From: Cyclobacteriaceae bacterium
GTDB taxonomy: Bacteria; Bacteroidota; Bacteroidia; Cytophagales; Cyclobacteriaceae
Length of the DNA stretch: 64,000 nucleotides
Direction: 5' to 3'
NCBI GenBank assembly: GCA_016787645.1
Contig: JAEUUF010000019.1
Coordinates: forward strand, 124,001 to 188,000
This document shows, piece by piece, positions 43,781 to 52,127 of the stretch (within the stretch, counting starts at the first letter, position 1; each line of letters starts with the position of its first letter). The translations under genes and the position numbers were made by a program. Below the pieces are notes generated by a model. It was not told the DNA's origin, did not search any database, and was given only the letters and a program-made list of their open reading frames with translations.

Positions 43781-43908
43781 GCAAAAGCGATGCCCCTAAC
43801 CGCCCGATCCACTTCGACCATAATTTTCCAATAACGATTCGGTCAATAGGCTTCAATCCCAGATTACTTTCTTTAAACCAACCTAACTCCACCGCACGAG
43901 ATCTTCTT

Positions 43909-43954
43909 AATCCTTCTATGCTAATCCTATAATCCTATCCATCTTATGAATCCT
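43909..43954. repeat. Four AATCCT direct repeats upstream of dnaX
   Basis: AATCCT occurs at 43909, 43923, 43931 and 43949 in the 206-base gap before dnaX. Spacing is irregular, so it is not a tandem array or CRISPR. Confidence 0.5.
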
Positions 43955-43974
43955 ATTCTTATCTTGGAGCCCCG

Positions 43975-45087
43975 ATGGATCATTTTGTTGTTTCCGCCCG
44001 AAAGTACCGCCCGCTCGGCTTCGACGAGGTAGTGGGACAGGAACACATCACCACGACGCTCAAAAACGCAATCGACAGTAACAAGCTGGCCCAGGCGTTG
44101 CTCTTCTGCGGCCCCCGCGGTGTAGGAAAAACTACGTGCGCACGGATTGTAGCCCGCATGATCAACGGGTTTGAAGAGAAGGCCGAAGTGAACTCACTGA
44201 ACATTTTCGAACTCGATGCGGCCTCCAATAACTCGGTAGAAGACATCCGCAACCTGATTGACCAGGTGCGCTACCCTCCTCAATACGGGAAATACAAGGT
44301 CTACATCATCGACGAGGTGCACATGCTCTCCAACCAGGCCTTCAATGCTTTTCTGAAGACCCTGGAAGAACCGCCTTCCTATGCCATCTTTATCCTGGCC
44401 ACCACGGAAAAGCACAAGGTGATTCCTACCATTCTGTCCCGATGTCAGATCTTCGATTTCAACCGGATCCAGATTTCTGACATCGCTCACCAACTGAAGA
44501 AGATCGCGGATCGGGAAAAGGTCAAGACCGAAGAGGCCGCGCTTCACCTGATTGCCCAGAAGGCCGATGGCGCTCTTCGTGATGCTCTCTCCATTTTCGA
44601 CCTCATGGTCACCTTCTCACAGGGCAAGGGGGTCACCTTTCAGGATGCGCTCAACAACCTCCACATCCTGGATTACGAGTACTATTTCAAAGTGGTGGAC
44701 GGTCTCCTCGCGCAGAACCCGACCGTACCGTTGCTCCTGTTTGACGAAATCCTCCACAAAGGCTTTGATGGGCAGAATTTTATCATCGGACTGAGTGAAC
44801 ATATCCGCAACCTGATGATGACCCAGGATGAGCGGACCGTCAAACTGCTGGAAGTTCCGGATAGCATCAAGAAGAAATACATTGAGCAAGCGAAGGCATC
44901 GCCTTATTCGCTCCTGCTTTCCTGGCTGAACATTGGCAACCAATGCGACATCAACTACAAGATGAGTCGCAACCAACGTTTGCTCGTTGAACTGGCCCTG
45001 ATGAAGATGGCCCATGTACGATCCATCATCTCCGCCGAGCCCTCCGCCACTGCCCCGACCGCAGAATTAAAAAAAAAATTGAATTAA
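43975..45087 (+). CDS. dnaX: DNA polymerase III gamma subunit (short product of dnaX)
   Basis: 370 residues in the zero frame. Clamp-loader ATPase: Walker A GPRGVGKT (46-53), Walker B IIDEVH (111-116), ELDAASNNSVEDIRNLIDQVRY, the SRC sensor/arginine-finger motif (155-157), then the helical domains II and III. Between ARMIN and ELDAASNN only about 15 residues (GFEEKAEVNSLNIF) stand where most bacterial DnaX proteins have a four-cysteine zinc module, so the module is missing. The frame ends AELKKKLN-stop immediately after ten adenines (45069-45078), and the tau C-terminus continues in the -1 frame. Gamma would be this product; tau about 567 residues. Confidence 0.9.
   Translation: MDHFVVSARKYRPLGFDEVVGQEHITTTLKNAIDSNKLAQALLFCGPRGVGKTTCARIVARMINGFEEKAEVNSLNIFELDAASNNSVEDIRNLIDQVRYPPQYGKYKVYIIDEVHMLSNQAFNAFLKTLEEPPSYAIFILATTEKHKVIPTILSRCQIFDFNRIQISDIAHQLKKIADREKVKTEEAALHLIAQKADGALRDALSIFDLMVTFSQGKGVTFQDALNNLHILDYEYYFKVVDGLLAQNPTVPLLLFDEILHKGFDGQNFIIGLSEHIRNLMMTQDERTVKLLEVPDSIKKKYIEQAKASPYSLLLSWLNIGNQCDINYKMSRNQRLLVELALMKMAHVRSIISAEPSATAPTAELKKKLN
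45069..45078 (+). promoter_or_regulatory. A10 slippery run in dnaX (gamma/tau switch)
   Basis: Ten adenines read as TTA-AAA-AAA-AAA-TTG. A -1 shift here, by ribosomal slip on A-AAA-AAA or by polymerase adding one A, bypasses the stop at 45085-45087 and opens the downstream frame. A GCCGAAG/CTTCGGC hairpin (45120-45142) lies 42 bases downstream, too far for a usual ribosomal stimulator. Confidence 0.65.
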
Positions 45088-45104
45088 CGAACGAGCCAGC
45101 ACCT

Positions 45105-45677
45105 TTGCCCCCGCCTCCCGCCGAAGTTCAACACGCTTCGGCCATCGAACGAATACCCGAACCACCTCCAGCGGTCACTGCACCTTCGCCGATTCCTGCA
45201 TTATCCGCCGAGCCCGGCAAGGTCAGCACCAAGACAAAGACCACACCCAACCTAAAGACCATCTTCAACGGACCGCCCGCACCGGAACCAAGTCGTGCAC
45301 CAGTTCCCTCCACACCCAACGAACCAATCAAAGCAGCCGAACTGAAAAAAGCCTGGGGGGATTATGCAGAGCAACGGAAAAGCCAGGCGGCTGAATACCA
45401 GATCTTGCAGCGGGAGTATCAATTTAAATCTCCCGTCATTACAGTTACTCTCACCAACCCGGTAGAAGAGTCTTTGCTGGAAAATTTCCGGCGTGACCTG
45501 ATACAATTCCTTCGCGACCGGCTCCGGAACAACGACCTTACCGTATCCGCTGCCCTGCAAGACAACACCGGGAAGAAAGTGATTTACACGTCCAAGGAGA
45601 AATTTGAACACCTGGCCGAAAAGCATCCCTACCTGAACGAACTCAAAGATCGCCTGGGTTTGGACTGGGAATTCTGA
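45105..45677 (+). CDS. dnaX: Tau-specific C-terminal part of DnaX, -1 frame
   Basis: About 190 residues as a separate frame, or about 200 when joined at the A10 run (the joined frame starts I-E-L-T-N-E-P-A-P). A Pro-rich linker (PPPPAEVQ...EPPPAVTAPSPIP) is followed by a folded domain, 'AAELKKAWGDYAEQRKSQAAEYQILQREYQFKSPVITVTLTNPVEESLLENFRRDLIQFLRDRLRNNDLTV' and 'KEKFEHLAEKHPYLNELKDRLGLDWEF'. This is the usual ending of Bacteroidota DnaX proteins and binds other replisome parts. No independent start is convincing (first candidate TTG within the linker), so it is most likely made only as part of tau. Confidence 0.75.
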   Translation: MPPPPAEVQHASAIERIPEPPPAVTAPSPIPALSAEPGKVSTKTKTTPNLKTIFNGPPAPEPSRAPVPSTPNEPIKAAELKKAWGDYAEQRKSQAAEYQILQREYQFKSPVITVTLTNPVEESLLENFRRDLIQFLRDRLRNNDLTVSAALQDNTGKKVIYTSKEKFEHLAEKHPYLNELKDRLGLDWEF

Positions 45678-45701
45678 AGTCGCTCAATTTCTTGAAAGCC
45701 G

Positions 45702-45709
45702 TATATTTG
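45702..45709 (+). promoter_or_regulatory. Bacteroidetes -7 element for pheT
   Basis: TATATTTG, the optimal TAnnTTTG form, 16 bases before the pheT ATG at 45726. Confidence 0.5.
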
Positions 45710-45725
45710 GCCACATTTTTACGCA

Positions 45726-48137
45726 ATGACCATTTCCTACAACTGGCTTAAGGAGTACATCGACGTAACGGAATCCCCGGAGGCCCTCGCCGAGGTCCTC
45801 ACCAACACCGGGCTGGAAGTAGAAAGCATTCATGTAGCTGAATCTGTTCGGGGTGGACTGAAAGGATTGGTGATCGGGGAAGTATTGACCTGTGCCAAGC
45901 ATCCCAACGCCGATAAGTTATCCCTCACCACCGTGGATGTCGGCCGGGCTGCCCCGCTCCCCATTGTTTGCGGCGCTTCCAACGTGGCCAAGGGGCAAAA
46001 AGTGATTGTTGCCCTTCCGGGAACGACACTCTATCCCTTCAAGGGGGATCCACTTACGATCAAGTCTGCAAAGATTCGTGGTGAACAGAGTGAAGGAATG
46101 ATCTGTGCAGAAGATGAAATCGGTATTGGCGAAAGCCATGCGGGCATTATGGTGCTTGAAACGAAGCTTCCCAATGGCACGCCAGCAGCCCAATATTTCA
46201 ATCTTGAATCTGACCATATTTTTGAGATAGGGTTAACCCCTAACCGGGCCGATGCCGCTTCTCACCTTGGTGTTGCCCGCGACATTCGTGCCGCAAAGAA
46301 TCGCGAAGTTCGGTGGCCTTCGGTGGATGCCTTCCGGGTTGATAATCATTCACTCCCCATTGATGTCGTAGTCGAGAATACGGAGGCTTGCCCGAGGTAT
46401 TCTGCTCTTACGCTGACCGGAGTTGTGGTGAAAGAATCTCCGGAGTGGCTCAAGAAGAGGTTGCAATCCATCGGGCTCACGCCCATCAATAACGTTGTAG
46501 ACATCACCAATTTTATCTGCCACGAGATTGGACAACCGCTCCACGCTTTTGATGCCGCGCAGACTGGGAAGAAAGTAATCGTGAAGACCTTGCCGGCGGG
46601 TTCGAAATTTGTTACCCTTGACAGCCAGGCACGCGAACTCACTTCAAATGACCTGATGATCTGCAATACCCAGGAGGGAATGTGTATTGCAGGGGTATTC
46701 GGGGGCATTCATTCTGGAATTAAGGATACCACAACCTCCATCTTCCTTGAAAGTGCCTGCTTTTCTCCGGCTTATATCCGCCGAACCAGCACGCATCATC
46801 AACTCAAGACAGACGCCGCGTTTCGTTTTGCCCGTGGGACTGATCCGAACATTACCGTATACGCCCTGAAGCGGGCGGCCCTACTGCTCAAAGAGATTAC
46901 CGGAGCTTCCATTTCATCAGAAATCGTCGACATCTATCCGAAAAAGATAGAGAACCGGCTTATTACGGTCAAGGACAAGAACGTTAACCGTTTAATCGGC
47001 AAGGCCATTCCCCGACAGGAGGTATTTGATATTCTCAAAAGGCTGGACATTTCCATAGTAGAGCAATCCGACGCGGCTTATACCGTATCGGTTCCCCCGT
47101 ACCGGGTAGACGTGGAGCAGGAGGCCGATGTGGTGGAAGAAATCCTCCGCATTTATGGCGTCAACAATATCGAATTAAGTGAATCAACCCGTGCCGATTA
47201 CCTGGCTGATTTCCCGGAGAAGGATATCAATACTTTCCGGCGCAGAATCAGTGAGCTATTGGCTTCCAATGGGTTCTTCGAGATCCTTACCAATTCGCTT
47301 ACCAATGCGGCTTACCAGGAAAAGCAGGCACTCAATTTTGGACTTCGCCCGGTTGAAATTCTCAATAAACTCAGCGAGGAACAGGGCATTTTGCGGCAGA
47401 CCATGTTGTTTACCGGGCTGGAGGCCATTGCCTACAACCTGAACCGGAAACAAGGCGAACTCAAGTTCTTTGAATTCGGACGTGTTTATGGCCGGAATGA
47501 GCGGGGATTTCATGAAGAAGATCGACTTGCGATTTATATGGCAGGACGATTGGCTGCTGAATCCTGGCAGGAGAAAGCGCGGAGTGTTACGTACCATGAC
47601 CTGATGCAGTTTGTACATATGGTGCTGGAAAAATCGAACCTCACCGGTTGTGTCCTGGAAAAATCAGAGGATCCTTTGCTGGATTACGGAATGAAGATCA
47701 TGCGGCACAAGCGCACCCTTGGCGTTGTGGGCAAGGTTCGTGCCGCCTTTGCAAAGGATTTCGGCATGAAACAGGAAATTTTTTACGCGGATTTGGACAC
47801 CTCCTTGCTTTTCCAAGGGGCAAACCCTAAGTTCGACATACAAGAAGTGCCCAAGTTCCCCGAAGTGAAGCGCGATCTGTCCCTGGTGATTGATCAAGCT
47901 ATAACCTTCGATGAGATCAAGGCCGTAGTAGGAATGAACGGAAAGAACCTGATTACAGACGTGACGGTTTTCGATGTATACGAGGGAGAGAACATTCCGA
48001 AAGGAAAAAAAGCCTATGCTCTGGGCTTCACCTTGCTCGACAAGACCAAAACGCTTACCGACGAAGAAATTGACAAGACCATGAACGGATTGATGGCCGG
48101 CTTTGAGAAACGTCTCGGGGCTGTTATCCGGAAATAA
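45726..48137 (+). CDS. pheT: Phenylalanyl-tRNA synthetase beta subunit
   Basis: 803 residues, full length. Order of domains: N-terminal MTISYNWLKEYIDVTESPEALAEVLTNTGLEVE, EMAP/OB tRNA-binding domain (residues 40-150, GLVIGEVLTCAKHPNADKLSLTTVDVG), B3/B4 editing region (PRYSALTLTGVVV...NNVVDITNFICHEIGQPLHAFDA, TTSIFLESACFSPAYIRRTSTHHQLKTDAAFRFARG), B5 (VPPYRVDVEQEADVVEEILRIYGVNNI), catalytic-like core and C-terminal ferredoxin-fold anticodon-binding domain (FPEVKRDLSLVID...GENIPKGKKAYALGFTLLDKTKTLTDEEID). Works with PheS, whose gene is not in this window. Confidence 0.97.
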   Translation: MTISYNWLKEYIDVTESPEALAEVLTNTGLEVESIHVAESVRGGLKGLVIGEVLTCAKHPNADKLSLTTVDVGRAAPLPIVCGASNVAKGQKVIVALPGTTLYPFKGDPLTIKSAKIRGEQSEGMICAEDEIGIGESHAGIMVLETKLPNGTPAAQYFNLESDHIFEIGLTPNRADAASHLGVARDIRAAKNREVRWPSVDAFRVDNHSLPIDVVVENTEACPRYSALTLTGVVVKESPEWLKKRLQSIGLTPINNVVDITNFICHEIGQPLHAFDAAQTGKKVIVKTLPAGSKFVTLDSQARELTSNDLMICNTQEGMCIAGVFGGIHSGIKDTTTSIFLESACFSPAYIRRTSTHHQLKTDAAFRFARGTDPNITVYALKRAALLLKEITGASISSEIVDIYPKKIENRLITVKDKNVNRLIGKAIPRQEVFDILKRLDISIVEQSDAAYTVSVPPYRVDVEQEADVVEEILRIYGVNNIELSESTRADYLADFPEKDINTFRRRISELLASNGFFEILTNSLTNAAYQEKQALNFGLRPVEILNKLSEEQGILRQTMLFTGLEAIAYNLNRKQGELKFFEFGRVYGRNERGFHEEDRLAIYMAGRLAAESWQEKARSVTYHDLMQFVHMVLEKSNLTGCVLEKSEDPLLDYGMKIMRHKRTLGVVGKVRAAFAKDFGMKQEIFYADLDTSLLFQGANPKFDIQEVPKFPEVKRDLSLVIDQAITFDEIKAVVGMNGKNLITDVTVFDVYEGENIPKGKKAYALGFTLLDKTKTLTDEEIDKTMNGLMAGFEKRLGAVIRK

Positions 48138-48166
48138 CCCTATTCAAAAAACACAACCACACCCCT

Positions 48167-48463
48167 ATGGAGCAAGATGTACTGAAATCCAGCCTCAACG
48201 GCCTTGAGCGAAAGATGGTGGTGCTCATCAGCGAGCACAAGAACCTCAAAGCCGAGGTAAATGCCTTAAAAACGGCCAATTCTGAGCTGAAACAGTCCCT
48301 TCGTCAGCGCGACGAGCAACTGGATGCTTTTAGAAATCAGATTAAAATCACTAAGATTGTGGATAATATTCACCCGGAAGACGGAAGTGTTTCGGAGTTG
48401 AGGAAGACAGTGGATGATTACATCCGTGAGATTGACAAATGCATCGCTCACTTAAGCCGATAA
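48167..48463 (+). CDS. Small coiled-coil protein between pheT and zapA
   Basis: 98 residues, no signal, charged and helical throughout. Heptad-like leucines in 'LNGLERKMVVLISEHKNLKAEVNALKTANSELKQSLRQRDEQLDAFRNQIKITKI' predict a coiled coil; the C-terminus (SVSELRKTVDDYIREIDKCIAHLSR) is a second helix. This gene commonly sits before zapA in Bacteroidota. A division-related partner of ZapA (ZapB-like) is plausible but not shown. 10 bases before zapA. Confidence 0.75.
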   Translation: MEQDVLKSSLNGLERKMVVLISEHKNLKAEVNALKTANSELKQSLRQRDEQLDAFRNQIKITKIVDNIHPEDGSVSELRKTVDDYIREIDKCIAHLSR

Positions 48464-48473
48464 GCGACCTGTA

Positions 48474-48761
48474 ATGGACGAACTTTCAATCAAGATCAAG
48501 ATAGCAGACCGGGAATATCCCATGAAGGTCAAGCGACACGAAGAAGAACGTGTCCGGGCTGCTGGAAAGCTGATCAACGACAAGTTGAAGTCCTACCGGG
48601 AGCAATTCGGTCTTGACGATAAACAAGACCTCCTGGCGATGACCGCGTTTGACTGCCTGGTCGAGAAACTGGAAGCCGATGAAAGCGATCATGCCATTGA
48701 CCAATCGGTAGTGGACAAAGTCAATCAGCTCAACCAGATGGTCTCACAGGCCATTCTCTGA
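48474..48761 (+). CDS. zapA: Cell division protein ZapA
   Basis: 95 residues. ZapA fold: an N-terminal globular part (LSIKIKIADREYPMKVKRHEEERVRAAGKLINDKLKSYREQFGLDDKQDLLAMTAFDCLVEKLE) and a C-terminal coiled helix. It cross-links FtsZ filaments at the division site. Co-directional with the coiled-coil gene upstream; rny follows after 77 bases. Confidence 0.85.
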   Translation: MDELSIKIKIADREYPMKVKRHEEERVRAAGKLINDKLKSYREQFGLDDKQDLLAMTAFDCLVEKLEADESDHAIDQSVVDKVNQLNQMVSQAIL

Positions 48762-48784
48762 GTCTCTTTCCCTGCTCCTTTTCC

Positions 48785-48827
48785 TTACGTGAACGGCCCT
48801 CGCCGCGCCGGGTATTTTTTCACGTAA
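48785..48827. promoter_or_regulatory. Inverted repeat in the rny leader
   Basis: TTACGTGAA (48785-48793) and TTCACGTAA (48819-48827) are perfect 9-bp inverted arms with a 25-base GC-rich spacer, ending 11 bases before the rny ATG. It could be a leader hairpin or an operator. Confidence 0.4.
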
Positions 48828-48838
48828 ACTGAACCGTT

Positions 48839-50404
48839 ATGAACATCCAATTGATTGCGTTGATCGGCACCGGCCTGACCATCGTGCTCAGCTTCCTGAT
48901 AGGAACACTGCTCTACAAGCGAAAAGTCCGCAAGAACAAGCAACAGAACGAGGAGAAAGCCAGGCTGATCATCAAAGAGGCCGAAATGCAGGCCGAAAAC
49001 CTCAAGAACGCGCGCATCCTGGAAGCCAAAGAGAAATTCCTGAAAATGAAGCAGGAATTTGAAGAAGACGCCAACCGCAAGAAGAACCAGATCATCGCCA
49101 ACGAGCAAAAGATCAAACAACGCGAGGCGCAGCTTTCCAAAGAACTGGAACATGTGAAGCGGAAGGAGCTCGAACTGGATGAGGACCGCAAGAGCCTCGC
49201 CCAGCAGCACGACCTCGTTCGCAAGCGCAAAGAAGAACTCGATCGTTTCAACCAGCAAAAAGTCCAGGTGCTGGAAAGCATTTCCAAGCTCACCGCTGAC
49301 GAAGCCCGTGAGCAGTTGGTTCAATCCCTCAAAGAAGAGGCTCAATCCAAGGCCAACTCTTATATCAAGGACATCATGGAACAGGCCAAACTCACCGCCA
49401 CCAAGGACGCCAAGAAACTGGTGATCGATACCATCCAGCGCACCGCTACGGAACACGCCGTAGAAAACTCCGTTTCCATCTTCAATATTGAGAGTGACGA
49501 CATCAAGGGTAAAATCATTGGTCGTGAAGGACGCAACATCCGGGCCCTGGAAGCGGCGACGGGCGTTGAATTCATCGTCGATGATACCCCGGAGGCCATC
49601 ATCATCTCCGGTTTTGACCCGGTGCGCCGTGAAATTGCCCGTCTCTCACTCCACCGCCTGGTGCAGGATGGACGCATCCACCCTGCGCGCATCGAGGAAA
49701 TCGTGGCCAAGACCACCAAGAACATTGACGACGAGATCGTGGAAATCGGCGAACGAACCGTGATCGACCTCGGCATCCACGGGCTCGCACCCGAACTGAT
49801 CAAGATGGTCGGCCGCATGCGTTTCCGTTCCTCTTATGGACAGAATCTTCTCCAGCACTCACGCGAAGTAGCCAACCTCTGTGCGATTATGGCTGCCGAA
49901 CTCGGGCTGAACGTGAAGCAAGCCAAGCGCGCCGGATTGTTGCACGACATTGGCAAGGTATGGCCGGAAGAGTTGGAGAAACCACACGCCATCGTGGGCA
50001 TGGAACTCGCCCAGAAATACAAGGAACATCCGGCGGTTTGCAACGCCATCGGCGCACACCACGACGAGATTGAAATGACTAACATCATTTCTCCTCTTGT
50101 TCAGGCTTGTGACGCTATCAGCGGCGCCCGCCCCGGAGCACGACGTGAGGTCATTGAGCAATATACACGGCGACTGAAAGAACTGGAACAAGTAGGCCTC
50201 AGCTTTGAGGGTGTGGAGAAATGCTTCGCCATCCAGGCTGGCCGTGAGCTGCGGGTGATTGTAGACGCCGAGAAAGCCTCTGACGAACGTGCCAACCAGC
50301 TCAGCTTTGAGATCTCACAAAAGATCGAAAAGGAGATGCAGTATCCCGGCCAGATCAAAGTGACGGTAATCCGGGAAATGCGGAGTGTGGCGTACGCAAA
50401 GTAG
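48839..50404 (+). CDS. rny: Ribonuclease Y
   Basis: 521 residues. Membrane-bound endoribonuclease that starts bulk mRNA decay. N-terminal membrane helix ([21 protein letters not shown]), a long charged coiled coil (residues 30-200), KH RNA-binding domain ([46 protein letters not shown]), and the HD metal domain ([42 protein letters not shown]). Standard length. Confidence 0.97.
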   Translation: MNIQLIALIGTGLTIVLSFLIGTLLYKRKVRKNKQQNEEKARLIIKEAEMQAENLKNARILEAKEKFLKMKQEFEEDANRKKNQIIANEQKIKQREAQLSKELEHVKRKELELDEDRKSLAQQHDLVRKRKEELDRFNQQKVQVLESISKLTADEAREQLVQSLKEEAQSKANSYIKDIMEQAKLTATKDAKKLVIDTIQRTATEHAVENSVSIFNIESDDIKGKIIGREGRNIRALEAATGVEFIVDDTPEAIIISGFDPVRREIARLSLHRLVQDGRIHPARIEEIVAKTTKNIDDEIVEIGERTVIDLGIHGLAPELIKMVGRMRFRSSYGQNLLQHSREVANLCAIMAAELGLNVKQAKRAGLLHDIGKVWPEELEKPHAIVGMELAQKYKEHPAVCNAIGAHHDEIEMTNIISPLVQACDAISGARPGARREVIEQYTRRLKELEQVGLSFEGVEKCFAIQAGRELRVIVDAEKASDERANQLSFEISQKIEKEMQYPGQIKVTVIREMRSVAYAK

Positions 50405-50420
50405 TGGCTAGTGGCTGTTG

Positions 50421-50440
50421 CCCCGGGCTTTAGCCCGGGG
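50421..50440 (+). terminator. Strong GC hairpin after rny
   Basis: CCCCGGGC-TTTA-GCCCGGGG, an 8-bp perfect stem with a 4-nt loop, 17 bases after the rny stop. An A-run instead of a T-run follows, so it may protect the 3' end rather than terminate. A second palindrome, CCGCACGTGCGG, lies at 50506-50517. Confidence 0.45.
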
Positions 50441-50592
50441 AAAAGACGATGTTTATATTCGAGGGCCACAGGTAAAATCATTTCAGTGAGGAAGGACACT
50501 TTGGCCCGCACGTGCGGACCGTCCAGGACGCTCCTCGTTCGCGGCACACAAAACGGAGCGAAATACTCGGTCTGCCAGTTTTCTCCTAACTT

Positions 50593-51438
50593 ATGACCAT
50601 GACACAGAAACCCGTTTGGTTCGTCACCGGCTCTTCCACGGGCCTGGGCAGAGCACTCGGTGAGGTTCTCCTTGAAAAAGGATTTGCTGTGGCCGCTTCG
50701 GCCCGCAAGCCGTCCGATTTGGCATCGCTTGCGCAGCAGTACGGCAGCCAGGTTCTTTGCCCGGAACTGGACGTGACCAAACCGGTGCAAGTCCGGCAAG
50801 CCGTGCAACAAACAATAGATCATTTTGGCCGCATCGATGTATGTGTCAACAACGCTGGCTACGGACTTATCGGCGGTGTGGAGGAAGTCACGGATGCGGA
50901 GATACGAAGACAGTTCGACACCAATTTCTTTGGCGCATTGGACGTGACCCGCGCCGTACTCCCCCACTTCCGCAAACAGCGCAGCGGGCATTTTGTGAAT
51001 ATCTCCTCGATCGGAGGTTTTCGTGCCATCGCCGGAGCCGCCATCTATAATGCGACGAAGTTCGCCCTCGAAGCGCTGTCCGAAGCACTCGCCAAGGAAG
51101 TTGCTCCTTTGGGCATCCGCGTGGTACTCGTTGAACCCGGACCTTTCCGCACCGACTTTGGGGGCCGTTCGATCGACGATACTCCTAACCGAATTGATGA
51201 CTATGCCACGACGGCCGGCAAGATGCGGGAGTACTACCAGGCGGCTCATGGCAAACAAGTAGGTGATCCGCGGAAAGCGGCCGAAGCCATGATTCAGGCC
51301 GTGGAATCGAAAGCTGAATTTCTGCGCCTGCCGCTCGGCGAGGCGACCCTCGTGGGCATGCGCGAAAAGATCGAACAGGTTCAGAAAGACCTGGCCCTTT
51401 GGGAAAAGGTCGCAAAGGATACGGCATACAACTCATGA
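50593..51438 (+). CDS. Short-chain dehydrogenase/reductase
   Basis: 281 residues. Classical SDR: nucleotide motif VTGSSTGLGRALG, CVNNAGYGL, catalytic Ser (NISSIGGFRAIAG), Tyr and Lys (YNATKFALEALSEAL), and the VVLVEPGPFRTDFGG segment. The PF-RTDF type is common for oxidoreductases acting on ketones or aldehydes, substrate unknown. The stop overlaps the next start (ATGA). Confidence 0.9.
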   Translation: MTMTQKPVWFVTGSSTGLGRALGEVLLEKGFAVAASARKPSDLASLAQQYGSQVLCPELDVTKPVQVRQAVQQTIDHFGRIDVCVNNAGYGLIGGVEEVTDAEIRRQFDTNFFGALDVTRAVLPHFRKQRSGHFVNISSIGGFRAIAGAAIYNATKFALEALSEALAKEVAPLGIRVVLVEPGPFRTDFGGRSIDDTPNRIDDYATTAGKMREYYQAAHGKQVGDPRKAAEAMIQAVESKAEFLRLPLGEATLVGMREKIEQVQKDLALWEKVAKDTAYNS

Positions 51439-51725
51439 CCATGGAAATCAAACAACGCGAAAGCGGAAACAAGGGCGCCTTCTACATCGAGGTGGACGGC
51501 AAACAGGAAGGGGAGATGACCTATTCCATTGCCGGCACTGGCCGCATCATCATTGACCACACCGAAGTAAGTGACAAACTGAAAGGGATGAGCGCCGGCA
51601 AACAGCTCGTTGCCGCCGCCGTGGCGCATGCCCGAAAAAAGAACCTGAAGATTCTTCCCTTGTGTCCCTTTGCCCGGGCGGTTTTTGAGCGTACGCGCGA
51701 GTACGACGACGTTTCCGATCTCTAA
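51435..51725 (+). CDS. YjdJ-type GNAT acetyltransferase domain protein
   Basis: 96 residues from the ATG at 51435 that overlaps the SDR stop. Short single-domain GNAT with AFYIEVDGKQEGEMTYSIAGTGRIIIDHTEVSDKLKGMSAGKQLVAAAVAHARKKNLKILPLCPFARAVFER: the acetyl-CoA loop is G-x-x-x-G-K-x-L-V and the CPFA motif is typical of the YjdJ/YidJ group. Likely translationally coupled to the SDR gene. Target not known. Confidence 0.82.
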   Translation: MTMEIKQRESGNKGAFYIEVDGKQEGEMTYSIAGTGRIIIDHTEVSDKLKGMSAGKQLVAAAVAHARKKNLKILPLCPFARAVFERTREYDDVSDL

Positions 51726-51736
51726 TTTTCCCCACT

Positions 51737-52111
51737 ATGAAGTTTATTCAGCCTGCAGGTATTTCAAATCCCCGGGGGCACTACACGCCGGCCGTGGTTG
51801 AAAATGGTTTTGTTTTTGTGTCCGGGCAATTGCCGATGGACAGCGAGGGGAATGTGTTGAAAGGTACCGTGGAAGAACAGATGCTTCAGTGCCTCAGGAA
51901 TATTGACCTCATTCTCCAGGCCTCCGGCAGCAGTATTTCCCGCGTGGTAAAAGCGACCGTATTCATAACCGATATCAGTGATTGGCCGAAAGTCAACGCG
52001 GTATTCGCCAATTACTTTGGGGACCATCGCCCAGCCCGCGTGGCGGTGCCCACGGGCAAATTATTGGAGGGCATCCACGTGGAGGTGGACTGCATATCCG
52101 TAGTAAAGTAG
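51737..52111 (+). CDS. ridA: RidA family enamine/imine deaminase
   Basis: 124 residues. Removes reactive 2-aminoacrylate-type enamines. GHYTPAVVENGFVFVSGQLPMD, VKATVFITDISDWPKVNAVFANYFG and the family's C-terminal PARVAVPTGKLLEGIHVEVDCISV; the usual catalytic Arg (in RPARVAVP) is present. Part of the SDR-GNAT run, 11 bases after the GNAT gene. Confidence 0.88.
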   Translation: MKFIQPAGISNPRGHYTPAVVENGFVFVSGQLPMDSEGNVLKGTVEEQMLQCLRNIDLILQASGSSISRVVKATVFITDISDWPKVNAVFANYFGDHRPARVAVPTGKLLEGIHVEVDCISVVK

Positions 52112-52127
52112 CCGGACGTAAGCCGCG

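Noticed and set aside
43909-43954. CRISPR or tandem repeat array
   Set aside because: The unit is 6 bases with irregular spacing; no repeat-spacer structure.
43975-45677. dnaX as a frameshifted pseudogene
   Set aside because: dnaX is essential, both parts are intact, and the break falls exactly at an A10 run, where programmed slippage or a read error is much more likely.
48762-48838. 6S RNA (ssrS) next to zapA
   Set aside because: The gap is only 77 bases, too short for a 6S RNA, and shows only one inverted repeat.
50101-51258. Long minus-strand frame (385 residues) opposite rny and the SDR gene
   Set aside because: It is antisense to two clear genes, has no recognisable domain and is compositionally a shadow.
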